64,000 nucleotides of DNA from Thermoanaerobacter sp. (GCA_014896455.1 JADBKJ010000028.1:20381-84380), one strand, 5' to 3'. Numbered from the stretch's first letter, positions 38,720-49,300 are shown. Made by a program: numbers and translations. Notes: generated by a model from the letters alone, not told the origin.

Positions 38720-39808
38720 TTAGATTATTCCTTCATCTAAAAACATATAGCTTAGTATACCAGCAAAAGTAGCAGCTTTGCGAAAAGTAGTAGAAACAGG
38801 CGTACGGTCTGAGTCTGAAATAGCAATACGAGGTGAAAAAACTTCTATCTTTCTTTTATCAACCTCCTCCTTCAACTTGTTAAACCTTCCAAGCACCACC
38901 TCCTTTGCCTCCTTAATCTCATTGCGACAGCGCCAAAAAGCTAGGTATATTTCCCAAGTATTTTCCCAATCTCTGCTCCACCAAGTAACTTCTGTCCTTT
39001 CATTAGGTCCTTCTTTCATAGCCTTTAACATAGTTTCTACTGCTTTGTACCGTATCTTTAGCCAATTATCCCGCAAAGTTTCGGATAGCAAAGGAAGACA
39101 AATATCGGCAAAGCCCACAATAGTTCCTTGATAACTTACGCTATTTCCAACCTCTATATCACCTCCCCATGTCTCTGAATAAGGCCACCAACCTTCTTCA
39201 TGCTTAGAAAATCTGCTGGCAACATGTTGTATTACATCGTGAACTTTTTGCAAATATGCCTCTTTTTTGCTCAGCTGATAAGCTCTACACCACGCATGGG
39301 CCGCATATATATCTCCATTTAAGATATCACCACTGACTTGAGGCCTTTTGTACACAGCACCTGGGTTTTCTTCTGCTACTTGAGTTAAAAGATAATCAGC
39401 AGCTTTAATCAAAGTATCATATGCATAAACACTTTTTGTAGCACAAAAAATATGATACAAACTATTAGCAACAGCACCAATCTCTGCAATGTCAACAACC
39501 GGTGGCTCGCCTTTTTTGGCAAAGTAAGGCTGTGAAAAACCTCCATCCTTTAACTGAATTTCATTTACTGTTTTGACAAGACCCTTTGCTATATTTAATA
39601 GCCCATTATTTTTTTCAATTTTATTTAAAAACACATAAAAACCAGCTACTTGACCCATTGTACATCCACTTGCAATGTCTTTCAATTCCTCGTCATAAAT
39701 ATAAACCTTTTCACCATCTTCTTCGTGCAACAGGCTATTAAAATAATTTTTTAATTCTGTTATAACAGGCAATACAATGTCAAGTAGTTCTCTCTCAATA
39801 CTTTTCAT
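38720..39808 (-). CDS. Predicted alpha/alpha-barrel (six-hairpin) carbohydrate enzyme
   Basis: I cannot name a family with confidence. Repeated helical pairs with GGFSQPYFAKKGEPPVVDIAE-like, YAAHAWCRAYQLSKKEAYLQ and EEGWWPYSETWGGDIEVGN segments suggest a six-hairpin glycosidase fold (unsaturated glucuronyl hydrolase, GH88/105 or GH127-like). No signal peptide is present. The start is uncertain: ATG 39808 sits close to one GGAGG, and a TTG at 39832 is possible. The gene follows the M55 peptidase by 15-40 bases. An unsaturated-uronide hydrolase would suit the lyase upstream; this is inference. Confidence 0.6.
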   Translation of the reverse strand: MKSIERELLDIVLPVITELKNYFNSLLHEEDGEKVYIYDEELKDIASGCTMGQVAGFYVFLNKIEKNNGLLNIAKGLVKTVNEIQLKDGGFSQPYFAKKGEPPVVDIAEIGAVANSLYHIFCATKSVYAYDTLIKAADYLLTQVAEENPGAVYKRPQVSGDILNGDIYAAHAWCRAYQLSKKEAYLQKVHDVIQHVASRFSKHEEGWWPYSETWGGDIEVGNSVSYQGTIVGFADICLPLLSETLRDNWLKIRYKAVETMLKAMKEGPNERTEVTWWSRDWENTWEIYLAFWRCRNEIKEAKEVVLGRFNKLKEEVDKRKIEVFSPRIAISDSDRTPVSTTFRKAATFAGILSYMFLDEGII

Positions 39809-39847
39809 CCTCCAAAAAGTTTCCTCCTCCAACTATTTAATATTTGT

Positions 39848-40645
39848 TTACAGTACATGACTTAACAACTGCATCAAATCCTCTTCTTTATACTTTACTG
39901 TTACCCCATCAATTCGGATAACCCTTTTATTATCACAAAATAGTCTATCAACTTGCTCTGTGGACATATATCGTACAACCATCTCATAAGGGGGATTCAA
40001 GTAAAAAGGAGAACATTTTTTGCTGTTATCGATTGCCCTTTTTACAACTTCAGCCAGTTCTTTATACACTCTTTTAGGTGGGAGCATAATACCGGCATGG
40101 CGCCCCAATGAATACTTTGTAATATATGTAACCACATCTTCTCCCAAAAACTCTTTTACCTCTTTACAGGCTTTGTCATCCCCCGTAACAAGCATAATCG
40201 GTACATTATGTAAACCAAAAAGCAAACTATCTAATCCAATTTCACCAATTTCTATGCCATTTATCGTGATCGATTGCCAACTGTGAGAACTAATGGTATG
40301 ATCTCTTATTGCCTGCTTTGTACCACTTTTTGCGTGATATCCAATTAAAAAGGCTCCTGTAAAAGAGGAATCCAACAATGGAAAACGTTGATCTACTCTT
40401 AACCCTCCCATGACATACAGAGCATCTGGATGAAGATCTTCTATGAGAAAATTAAAGCCTGAACCATGGGCATCTTTAACCACTATGTCCTTCACACCAA
40501 TTTTTATTAGCTCTTCTATTATTACATTGACTTCTCTTGTCATTAATTTTCTAGCTTCGTAATATAAAGTCTCTCCCTTTACTAATTGTTCAGGAAGTAA
40601 AATACCGGCAATACCTTCCATATCAACACTTATATAAATTTTCAT
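39848..40645 (-). CDS. M55 family D-aminopeptidase (DppA-like)
   Basis: The 265-residue zinc peptidase has the metal-binding signatures YISVDMEGIAGI, VVKDAHGSGFNFL and LIGYHAKSGTKQAIRDHT. Bacillus DppA cleaves D-Ala-D-Ala and related D-peptides and is encoded with a dipeptide transporter. Its presence with an Opp transporter suggests the imported substrate includes D-amino acid or peptide parts, such as cell-wall material. The start ATG follows AAGGGG. Confidence 0.9.
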   Translation of the reverse strand: MKIYISVDMEGIAGILLPEQLVKGETLYYEARKLMTREVNVIIEELIKIGVKDIVVKDAHGSGFNFLIEDLHPDALYVMGGLRVDQRFPLLDSSFTGAFLIGYHAKSGTKQAIRDHTISSHSWQSITINGIEIGEIGLDSLLFGLHNVPIMLVTGDDKACKEVKEFLGEDVVTYITKYSLGRHAGIMLPPKRVYKELAEVVKRAIDNSKKCSPFYLNPPYEMVVRYMSTEQVDRLFCDNKRVIRIDGVTVKYKEEDLMQLLSHVL

Positions 40646-40655
40646 TTAAATCCCC

Positions 40656-41675
40656 TTACTCTTTAGAGTATTTAAAAATTGTCCCCAAAATATTAGGCTC
40701 TTTTTTGAGAGAGCTGTATACTTCCGGCGCTTTTTCAAAAGGATATTCTTTTATAAAGGGAGAAATTACAATTTTTTTCTCTTTTAATAATCTGATATAT
40801 TCTTTCATGTTTCTACCTTCAGTCCACCTGACTAAACTTACAGGGTAGTCCACTGCATTTTTCTCATAATTTAAATCATAACGTCCGGGTCCAGCAGCCC
40901 GTGAAATTAAAACTTCTGCTTCTTTTTGGAAAAAAGCCTCTCTATCAAATTCCATTCTTACATTTCCTACTATTACTATTTTCCCTCCAACTCTTACCCA
41001 TTTTAGGGCATTATCAATTAATTTTGTGTCAGGAGAATGAGCTGTAATAACGACCGCATCAACCCCGTTGCCTTCTGTGATTTCGTCTATATACTTAAGT
41101 AGCGAATCCTCATTTTCCTCTTGTAAATTTATAACATGACCATTTTGATAATTAAATTTTTTGGCAATTTCGGCATGCTCATTGCTATAACTTACGCCAA
41201 TTACTCTGTAATTGGCATGTGCACTTATTTGGTAGGAAAGTTGCCCCAATAGGCCAAGCCCCAGTATCACTACCGATTCTCCAAATTGCAAATTTGCCTT
41301 TCTTATGCCGTGTATAGCTATTGCACCTAAGCCTACAAAAGCTGCTTCTTTTAACGATACTCCTTGCGGTACTTTAGCACATAAAGTAATAGGTACTGAT
41401 AATTTTTCTCCGTGAAATACGTAAGGAGCACCATAACAAGCCACTAAATTCCCTATTTCAAATCCTTTTACTCCATTGCCTATCTCTTCCACAACACCTA
41501 CTGCGCTATAACCGAGTCGAAAAGGATTTTTTGTTTTAGAGGAAATCAAATTTAACTCTGTACCTGTGCTTATTGCAGAGTAAAGAGTCCTTACAAGTAA
41601 AGTTCTTTCACCAAGTTGTGGCTCTTCTACTTCATCTAAATAAACTTTTCCTTCGCAAGTTAAGATTGCTCTCAT
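40656..41675 (-). CDS. Medium-chain dehydrogenase/reductase without zinc ligands
   Basis: MDR-fold NAD(P) enzyme with Rossmann motif VVILGLGLLGQLSYQ and a GroES-like N-terminal domain. The usual catalytic zinc residues are missing: the C-x-TD site reads STGTELNL and the GHE site reads GYSAVG. The structural four-cysteine lobe is also absent. It therefore probably reduces without zinc or has a changed reaction. The start at ATG 41675 lies eight bases after GGAGG (339 residues). It sits between two isomerase genes and M55. Confidence 0.82.
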   Translation of the reverse strand: MRAILTCEGKVYLDEVEEPQLGERTLLVRTLYSAISTGTELNLISSKTKNPFRLGYSAVGVVEEIGNGVKGFEIGNLVACYGAPYVFHGEKLSVPITLCAKVPQGVSLKEAAFVGLGAIAIHGIRKANLQFGESVVILGLGLLGQLSYQISAHANYRVIGVSYSNEHAEIAKKFNYQNGHVINLQEENEDSLLKYIDEITEGNGVDAVVITAHSPDTKLIDNALKWVRVGGKIVIVGNVRMEFDREAFFQKEAEVLISRAAGPGRYDLNYEKNAVDYPVSLVRWTEGRNMKEYIRLLKEKKIVISPFIKEYPFEKAPEVYSSLKKEPNILGTIFKYSKE

Positions 41676-41703
41676 CTTTTTGCCCTCCATTTGTATGATC
41701 CTC

Positions 41704-42552
41704 TTACTTCAACATCCCCTTCAAAAACTCTACTGCTTCTTTTATATCCTTTTCAGGATTTTCCCCTACTTCTCTTTCTATTGTGAGAAATCCATCATAT
41801 CCTATATCTCTAAGTGCCGCAAGATATGCTTTGAAATCTACCTGCCCTTTCCCTAACGGCACTTCTTCAAAATAGTCCTCCAGTCTTAAATCTCCAATGC
41901 CTCCCTCAGCAAAAAAATTGTATATTATCTCAGGGTCTGTCTGTTTTTTCATTATTCCATCTTTTGCATGGGTATGCACTATGTAGCCTTTTAATGTGTA
42001 TACTCCTTTCACCGGGTCATCTCCTGTCACCATCACTAAATTTGCCGGGTCATAGTTTACTGCTACGCTTCTACTTTTGAGACTGTCTAGAAATTTTTTC
42101 AATGTCTCTGTCTTTTCTGGACCTGTCTCTATTGCAAAATAGGCTCCTACGTTGTCTCCATATTCTCCTAACTGTTCGCAAGCTTCTTGCAATATTTTGT
42201 ATCTATCATGATTAGGGTCACTGGGTATTACACCTATGTGGGTTGTTACAACATTTGCCTCTAAATCTTTTGCTAAGTCCATTATCCTTTTGGAAGCTTC
42301 TATCCTCTTTGGGTTATCTTCTTTTATTGCAAAGCCATGCCCTCCAAAGTCTCCAACTAAAGCCGAAACTACAAGGCCATTGTCTTTTATGTAATTTAAT
42401 AACTCTTTTCTTTTAGAAGGCGTCAAGTTTTCAGGTGCCATTTCCCCCGATACTGCATATATTTGTATGCCTTCTGCCCCTACTTCTTTTGCTTTTTTTA
42501 TGGCTTCTCTAAGTGGCAACCTAAAGGAGTCTACTATTACACCTATTTTCAT
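41704..42552 (-). CDS. Sugar phosphate isomerase/epimerase (TIM barrel)
   Basis: TIM-barrel metal enzyme of 282 residues with AEGIQIYAVSGEM, VVTTHIGVIPSDPNHD, FAIETGPEKTETL, VNYDPANLVM, YIVHTHAKDGIM and the C-terminal FLTIEREVGENPEKDI. It is in the family of hydroxypyruvate- and xylose-isomerase-like proteins. It overlaps the upstream isomerase gene by four bases (ATGA), so the two are translationally coupled and may handle linked steps. Confidence 0.88.
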   Translation of the reverse strand: MKIGVIVDSFRLPLREAIKKAKEVGAEGIQIYAVSGEMAPENLTPSKRKELLNYIKDNGLVVSALVGDFGGHGFAIKEDNPKRIEASKRIMDLAKDLEANVVTTHIGVIPSDPNHDRYKILQEACEQLGEYGDNVGAYFAIETGPEKTETLKKFLDSLKSRSVAVNYDPANLVMVTGDDPVKGVYTLKGYIVHTHAKDGIMKKQTDPEIIYNFFAEGGIGDLRLEDYFEEVPLGKGQVDFKAYLAALRDIGYDGFLTIEREVGENPEKDIKEAVEFLKGMLK

Positions 42553-43385
42553 GATTTTCTCCCTCCCAATAGTTTTTTCACATATTCTATGCTTTTTATT
42601 GTACCTTCTATCTGTGGGTCGGGACCCTCATATTCTATTGCAAGGTATCCTTTGTAGTCTGCGCCAGATAGTATTTCAATTATTTTTTTCATTTCTACAT
42701 CTCCTTCTCCCAATACACATCCTGCATAATATACGTCTCCTATTCCTTTGTATCCTTTCCCCGGTTGTGATTTTTTGAAGTCTTTAAAGTGAACATGCTG
42801 GATGTATTCTTTTACGTTTTGTACTGCTTCTTCTGGCTTTTCTCCTACAAGGAAGAAGTTACCTGTATCTGCTGTTGCCCTTAAGTTTGGTGATCCTACT
42901 CTTTCTATTATTTCTTTTACCTGACTACTTCTTCCTGCAAAAAGGCCATGGTTTTCCAGTACAAGTGTTATATCTTTTTGTTCTGCGTATTTTACTACTT
43001 CTTTAAAACATTCTATTATCCACTGCATTCCCTCTTCATAGGTTACTCCTTCTTTTGTATTGCCACTGAATACTCTGAGTTTGTCTGCCCCTATTCTTAC
43101 AGCATCGTCAATCCCCTGTTTTACATATTCTATTTGCTTTTCTCTTTCTTTTTCATCTGGCATTACAAAGTCATTGCCTATTGAATAGCATGCAACTTCC
43201 ATGTTGTATTTTTTTATCTTTTCTACCGCCATAGGTAGTTCTCTTTCTTTGTCTTTCCAGAAGTAGTCTAAAAGTTCTACTCCTTCCACATTGTTTTGGT
43301 GCATTAAGTCAATGAATTTTTCTACATCCATATTTCCTTTTTGATATTCGTGGACAATGCTCCACATGCTAACTCCTAGTTTCAT
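42549..43385 (-). CDS. Sugar phosphate isomerase/epimerase (TIM barrel)
   Basis: A paralogue of the next gene, 278 residues, with VEGVELLDYFW, LVLENHGLFAG, ATADTGNFFLVG, HVHFKDFKKSQPGKGYKG and YLAIEYEGPDP carrying the metal ligands. It ends in an ATGA overlap with 41704-42552. The two differ enough to suggest distinct substrates. It follows a Gfo/Idh/MocA gene by 12 bases, a common pairing for oxidation-isomerisation of sugars. Confidence 0.88.
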   Translation of the reverse strand: MKLGVSMWSIVHEYQKGNMDVEKFIDLMHQNNVEGVELLDYFWKDKERELPMAVEKIKKYNMEVACYSIGNDFVMPDEKEREKQIEYVKQGIDDAVRIGADKLRVFSGNTKEGVTYEEGMQWIIECFKEVVKYAEQKDITLVLENHGLFAGRSSQVKEIIERVGSPNLRATADTGNFFLVGEKPEEAVQNVKEYIQHVHFKDFKKSQPGKGYKGIGDVYYAGCVLGEGDVEMKKIIEILSGADYKGYLAIEYEGPDPQIEGTIKSIEYVKKLLGGRKS

Positions 43386-43397
43386 TTTTCCACCTCT

Positions 43398-44456
43398 TCA
43401 TTTTATTATGACTTCATGACCTGTCTTTGCCGATTCGTATATGGCATCTAATATTTTCATGAGCTCTAGACCATCTTCCCCCGGGCTTATGCAGGGTGTA
43501 CCATTTTGTATGCAATCTATAAAGTGTTCTATTTCTTTGTCAAACATTGTTTGGAAGTCTATGAAATGAGAATCTATTATAGGTTTTTCATCTACAAGAT
43601 AGTTATTCTTTTCTGTGTATATTTCAAGTTCAGGTTCCATTGTAGCCCCTGCTTTGCTTCCATAGAGTTCTAAGTAGAGGTAGTCTTTTTTGATGTGCTG
43701 TGCCCAACTGGTTTCTACCACTAATGTCGCTCCATTGTCAAATTTGATAAATCCCACTGCAAAGTCTTCAACATCGTTATAATCGCTGTAATCGACTGAC
43801 TTGTATTGTTGTATTCCTTTTATGTTAGACCTTGCTCCTACAAGGTCATAGGTTGAACCCATGACAGATACTGCTTTAGGCTTACCCATGAGATATCTAG
43901 CTAGGTCTATCATATGTACTCCTAAGTCTATTAATGGACCTCCTCCTGACCTTTTTTTGTCTGAAAACCAACCTCCAGGATTTCCTACTCTTCTTAATAC
44001 TCCTGTTTTTGCATAGTATATTTGTCCAAGGTCCCCTTGGTCAATTCTATCTTTTAATACTTTTGTATTAAGGCCAAATCTTCTCACAAACCCTACCATA
44101 AGCAATTTGTCATTTTTCTTCGCTGTTTGCACCATCTCTTCTGCCTCTTTCGCGTTTAAAGCCAGTGGTTTTTCACATAAGACATTTGCACCAGCTTTTA
44201 ATGCTGCAATAGTTGCAGGTGCATGAACATTATTCCATGTACATATACTTACTCCGTCTAATTCTTCTTTTTCAAGCATTTCATTGTAATCGGTGTAATA
44301 ATGGGGAATTCCATATTTTTGTGCAAATTCTTTTGCCCTTTCTTCATTTATGTCACAATTTGCTACTACTTCTACATTAGATAGTTTCTTGTATGCTGCC
44401 ATGTGAACATGGCTAATGCTTCCATTCCCTATAATGGCTATTTTTGTTTTTTTCAC
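43398..44456 (-). CDS. Gfo/Idh/MocA family oxidoreductase
   Basis: Full-length dehydrogenase (352 residues from GTG 44456). It has IAIIGNGSISHVHMAAY, the EKP motif NVLCEKPLALNAKE and GGGPLIDLGVHMIDLARYLMG. The GTG is six bases after GAGGGGTG; a start at 44465 would overlap that site. It is clearly related to the neighbour at 44473-45528 (shared Gly-rich and GWF segments), suggesting tandem duplication. The substrate is unknown. Confidence 0.88.
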   Translation of the reverse strand: MKKTKIAIIGNGSISHVHMAAYKKLSNVEVVANCDINEERAKEFAQKYGIPHYYTDYNEMLEKEELDGVSICTWNNVHAPATIAALKAGANVLCEKPLALNAKEAEEMVQTAKKNDKLLMVGFVRRFGLNTKVLKDRIDQGDLGQIYYAKTGVLRRVGNPGGWFSDKKRSGGGPLIDLGVHMIDLARYLMGKPKAVSVMGSTYDLVGARSNIKGIQQYKSVDYSDYNDVEDFAVGFIKFDNGATLVVETSWAQHIKKDYLYLELYGSKAGATMEPELEIYTEKNNYLVDEKPIIDSHFIDFQTMFDKEIEHFIDCIQNGTPCISPGEDGLELMKILDAIYESAKTGHEVIIK

Positions 44457-44472
44457 GATGAACACCCCTCTT

Positions 44473-45528
44473 TTATATAAATTTAATTTCTTCTTTTGAT
44501 TCAGATGATTTTATAATAGCTTCTAACATTTTTACTACTTCAACTCCATCTTCTATAGGACTGTAAGGTGCCATGTTGTTTAGTGCTGACTCAATAAAGT
44601 GATTGATTTCTTCTTCAAAGGGATTGTTTTTATTAACTACTAACTTCATTTCATCGAATACACCGTTTTTTTCGTAATAAAAAGCTAAAGGTTCAAGAGT
44701 TAAACCTCCTTTTGTACCATACAATTCTACTTTTAACCCTTCATCTTGAGGCCCATTGATTGCCCAACTTACTTCTAAATGAATAACAAGACCATTTTCA
44801 AATCTGATAAATGCCGTAGCAAAATCCTCTACATCGAATTTGCCTATATTGTTATTTTCATCAATTGCAGACTTCCATACATGAATAAAATCTACATTAT
44901 ATGGACCAATTCCTTTTACTAAATGTCCAGACACACTTACCGGAAGGGGTCTGCCCGCCAGCCACCATGCTAGGTCTAGGGCATGAACCCCTATATCCAT
45001 AAGTGCTCCTCCCCCTGCCCTCCCTTTGTCTGTAAACCATCCGCGAGGAGTACCTCTCCTTCTCAAAATTTTAGCTTTTGCATAATATATATCACCTAAT
45101 TCCCCTGTTTCCACATACTTCTTTAAAGCCTTTACATCATTTCTAAAGCGATGTGTCATGCCTACCATAGCTACGCATTTTTTCTCCATGGCTATTTTTT
45201 GTAATTTTAAAGCTTCTTCATATGTTGTAGTCAAAGGTTTTTCTACAAGAATATGAATTCCTCTATTTAGCGCCTCCCAAGCAATTGGAAAATGGTCAGC
45301 ATTTGGGGTACATATGCTTACCGCATCGACTTTTATATCATTTACCATTTCCTCAAAAGAAGAATAAATTTTATGGATGGAATATTTTTCTTGCATGTAT
45401 TGAGCACGTTTTAAATCTTTATCAACTATAGCTACTAACTGGACTTTAGGATGGTTTTTGTAATAAGGAAGATGTCCAATCTCTGCTATAGAACCCGCGC
45501 CAATAATTGCAACTTTTAGTTTTTCCAT
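44473..45528 (-). CDS. Gfo/Idh/MocA family oxidoreductase
   Basis: Dehydrogenase of 351 residues with VAIIGAGSIAEIGHLPYY, HILVEKPLTTTYEE and GGGALMDIGVHALDLAWWLAG. The ATG at 45528 lies seven bases after GAGGTG. It is a tandem paralogue of the next gene; the pair may oxidise and re-reduce sugar carbons in an epimerisation cycle (inference). It lies 21 bases behind nanE. Confidence 0.88.
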   Translation of the reverse strand: MEKLKVAIIGAGSIAEIGHLPYYKNHPKVQLVAIVDKDLKRAQYMQEKYSIHKIYSSFEEMVNDIKVDAVSICTPNADHFPIAWEALNRGIHILVEKPLTTTYEEALKLQKIAMEKKCVAMVGMTHRFRNDVKALKKYVETGELGDIYYAKAKILRRRGTPRGWFTDKGRAGGGALMDIGVHALDLAWWLAGRPLPVSVSGHLVKGIGPYNVDFIHVWKSAIDENNNIGKFDVEDFATAFIRFENGLVIHLEVSWAINGPQDEGLKVELYGTKGGLTLEPLAFYYEKNGVFDEMKLVVNKNNPFEEEINHFIESALNNMAPYSPIEDGVEVVKMLEAIIKSSESKEEIKFI

Positions 45529-45549
45529 CTTGTTACACCTCACATTAGA

Positions 45550-46275
45550 TTAATATAATGGCGTCTTGTTCTTTTGATACTTAAATCTTTTTTCTTTTAT
45601 AAAATTTACAAATCTCCTTGTAATTTCGTGGGGCCTGGTTATTGCTGTCCCAACAACAACTGCATATGCCCCTTTTTCTAAAGCTTTTAACGCTTGCTCC
45701 GGTGTCCATATCCTCCCCTCTGCAATTAAAGGCACTTTTACCTCCTTCGCTAATCTCTCTATCAATTCATAATCTGGTTCTTCTATATCAGGACTATACT
45801 CTGTATACCCAGATAACGTTGTTGAAATTAGGTCAAAACCCGCTTCGTACGCCTCTATTCCCTCTTCATAGGTGGATATGTCCGCCATCACAATTGCTGT
45901 AGGATATTTTCCCCTTATCATTTTTAAAAATTGCTCAGTCGTGATGTTCCCTGGCTTATAGGACTTTGTCGCATCAATTGCGACGATATCAGCACCTGCT
46001 TCTATAACCTTATCCACTTCTTCCATTGTTGGAGTTATATAAGGCGCATATCCTTTATACTTTTTCTTTATAAGACCTATTACTGGAAGATTTACTTCTT
46101 TTTTTATCGCTATAATGTCTTCATAGCCATTTGCCCTTATCGCCACAGCACCGCCCATTTCTGCCGCTTTTGCCATTTTTGCCATTATAAAAGGGCTATG
46201 AAGAGGTTCCCCTTCTAATGCCTGGCAGGATACAATTAATCCATTTTCTAATTGCTGTATTATATTCATGTTCAT
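45550..46275 (-). CDS. nanE: N-acetylmannosamine-6-phosphate 2-epimerase
   Basis: Converts ManNAc-6-P to GlcNAc-6-P. The 241-residue TIM barrel has LIVSCQALEGEPLHSPFIMA, GLIKKKYKGYAPYITPTMEE with the catalytic lysine region, IVAIDATKSYKPG and AEGRIWTPEQALKALEKGAY, all NanE hallmarks. It is first in the 20-gene block, right behind the shared promoter element. It makes an N-acetyl amino sugar the best clue to the pathway. Start may be the second ATG at 46269. Confidence 0.93.
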   Translation of the reverse strand: MNMNIIQQLENGLIVSCQALEGEPLHSPFIMAKMAKAAEMGGAVAIRANGYEDIIAIKKEVNLPVIGLIKKKYKGYAPYITPTMEEVDKVIEAGADIVAIDATKSYKPGNITTEQFLKMIRGKYPTAIVMADISTYEEGIEAYEAGFDLISTTLSGYTEYSPDIEEPDYELIERLAKEVKVPLIAEGRIWTPEQALKALEKGAYAVVVGTAITRPHEITRRFVNFIKEKRFKYQKNKTPLY

Positions 46276-46303
46276 CTCCTCATCTTGTTCTATTTCCCTA
46301 TAA

Positions 46304-46333
46304 TATATATTCGACTATAAACGAAAAATTCCT
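46304..46333 (-). promoter_or_regulatory. Shared promoter-like element, copy A (nanE block)
   Basis: TATATATTCGAC (plus strand), 11 bases, then AATTCCT. The same arrangement occurs at 55243-55272. On the minus strand it reads as a weak -35 (GGAATT), a spacer ending GTCGAA and a TATATA -10, 17 bases apart. The inferred start of transcription is about 20 bases before nanE. Confidence 0.55.
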
Positions 46334-46364
46334 CCCTAAAATTTATTAAAAGAAAAATATTTTT

Positions 46365-49300
46365 TTATATATTGAAAAAGCGCGAAGTCGAAATTGTCAC
46401 TTCATTTTCAACACTTAGAGTTTTTTCTTGTATTCTAATTTCTTGCATCTTCCTGCTCCAAATCCTCAACTGCTCCAATCCGTTTTCTGTTTTATTCCAT
46501 ATAATATCAATGGGGTTTTCTGAACGTAAAAGTAGCCGTTTATCCTGGTATAAGTAAGTTCCCTGAATTATAAGTAGGCTGCTTAATTTTCCTTCTTTTA
46601 AAGATTGAACAAATACTTTCCCATCAGTCCTAAAATTTTCATATGCCAGTTCTTTATAAGAATCTCCAAAAGCAACAAAATGTGAATATACACCTTTTTC
46701 TACTAACACTAGAGATTCGTTAACAAAATTGACATAAGCCGATTGTGATGCAATTTTGTTCAAATCAAAAACGCTTAAAAAAGTTGTTTCAGCAGTTTTG
46801 TTCTCTGTAGTAAAATCAATATGATATTCCTTTAACGAATTATTTGATGGCGCTATATCTTGTGTATAACCTTTTCTCACCATATATATAAGAGGCGATT
46901 TGCTTTTAATATAAAAACTAAGATTTGCATTTTCTCCCTTAGCAGACACAGAATGCACAGTTCTATCAATTGTTTCAATCACAACATTTGGTTCAATAGC
47001 TGTATGGATAAGGGAAGAAATATTCCTTTGCTTTTGTGAAACAATATGGTCAAACACAATCACCAGTCCTAAATCACCACTATCATCCTGGCTGCTGGGA
47101 CGAAGGAATAGTATCTTCCGCACAAAACTATCGATAAGTCCTTTGTATGAAGGTGCAGCATTACCCTCAAAATAGTCTATCGTGTCACTGTGCAGAAAAT
47201 GTAATATCTCCCCATCAGCTCCAGGCTTTTGGCAAATTTGTCCTTCACCATCAACTAAAATTGTATTGTGAGCCACAGTTCGTATATACCAGCCATAATA
47301 ATGAGGACTTCCATAATAATCATACATCCCAGAGTCTACAATAATTGGATCTCCTGCCGCATATAACATGAAGCTGTTTTGGTCTGCATGTTCATGTCCT
47401 GCCATTATGCCGTGATACGGTCCACTTTTAAACGCAAAATGTGTGCCTCTTTGATGTTCTAATGTTGTATGAGCTACAATAATACCACTTTCGCGAAAAT
47501 GCTTTGCCAAAGGCAAATCCAGTGGTGCTTTTGTAGGCACAGAAGGATCCCACCAATTCATCAGTCGAATTAATAAAGCAGGACGAATTAGACTGTCATT
47601 TTTTAATGCTTCAACTCCGTACCATTGAGCATATGGATTATTTTGTGTCCGAGCCAGCCAAAACATAACTGCAGCATCTTCACCGTTAGGTGGACGTTTG
47701 TGAGTATCCCCAAAACTGAGGCCCGGACCTCCAGGCGGTGCAACATAAAGTTTAAATGTCGCTGTTTTTTTAAGCCACGGATGGTCTTTTAAATTAATCT
47801 CTGTTACAGCATAAATTGCCTCAATAAATTCTATGACAAATCCCATGGTATACGTCCAGTAATCACTTCCTTCATGCCAGTCTCCATCAACTCCTCCGAG
47901 CGGTAAAAAGCGTCCAACGTAAAGCTGTATAGCAAAATCAATCCAGTCCATAGCTTCCTCAACTTCATCCCAAATAGTGAGGGCCCCGATTGCCAAAGCA
48001 TTTGTTTGAAACCATGGATGATTATTGGTTTCATCAAGAACAAACGGATTTAGATAACGCCACAGTGCCCGGCAGCGAGCCTCAATAGCATTTTTTACAA
48101 GCTCCCGTTCTTCTTTAGAAAGTTCGTGATATAAAATATCATAACCAATTGATAGCCCTAAAAGAACATCATGAGCCGCATGATCAACGCTATCAATTCC
48201 AGTCGACCCCATAGGATCCCATTTCGCCGCATGTAAAAGCCAGGTCTTAGCACGCTCACTGTATTTTTTGTCTCTTGTAACAGCATACATATAACTATAC
48301 AAAGTAAGAGCTTCCAAAACTTTTGCTGCTGCACCAACAATTTCGCGCCAGCGCTGTATATTCCATACTCCATTTTCAAACGATGGCGGTTCCTCCGGCA
48401 ATTCCTTTTCTTCTTTTTCAGTAGATTGCATGTTTTTTAGCTGTGCCACATGTTTTATTTTGTCTTGTGCTAATCTTTCGATTGCTTCCCATATGTGTTT
48501 TTTGGGTCCTTTTATTTCCTCTAAAATTTTTTCCCTATCAATTAATGTCCAAGGCAATCGAGGATGAGTAGTTTTCCACGGCCCACCCCAATGAGGAATA
48601 TAATTAATTTCCCCTACTTCAATAGACATGGGATTTGACCATTCTCCTATTCCAGACTTAAGTATAGGGGCAACACGGCAATACCACCTACCCGGCTGTA
48701 AACAATGGGTCGGCATGAAATAATTTTGCTTCACCTTAACAGTTTCTACATCTTCGCCGACAAAATTTTTATCTCTGCTATACTGAACCACATAACCGCT
48801 GGCTTGCGGTATCGGGTCCCAGTTAATCCAAAAAGGGTTGGCTCTAGACTTCAAGCTGGATTGTAATACAATCACAGAGGACGTTTGCCCTTTATGGGGA
48901 GATGAGCTGTAAACTTCAATTTCTGCTACACCAAGAACGTTAACCGTCTCACCCGGTTTTCCTCCACCTTCAGGCATAATAAGGCGAATTCTGTCAACTT
49001 CCAAAGGCGAAAAAACAATATGAGTATATTTGCCATCCTCAGCTTCTTCGCGGGAGATTTCCTCAATTTTTTTCCACTCATTTTTTTCCCAATACTCTAA
49101 CCAATATCTTTCCGGTTTTAAAAAGCTGCCCTGGTCTCTTGCCCAAAAAATGGATGCCGATTCTATAAGTTGTTTGCCGGGAAAAAGAAGAACAACCCAA
49201 TGAGGTTCAAAGGTAGGTTGCGAAAGCCAGCGCATTTGACTTAAGCGTCCTGTTTCATCTTCATCATTTCTTATGCCGTCGTTTACAGGGTATATCCGGT

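Noticed and set aside
46334..46364. Terminator after the heparinase-like gene
   Set aside because: Only AT-rich self-complementarity without a clear stem is present, so read-through from the lyase gene into the nanE block remains possible.
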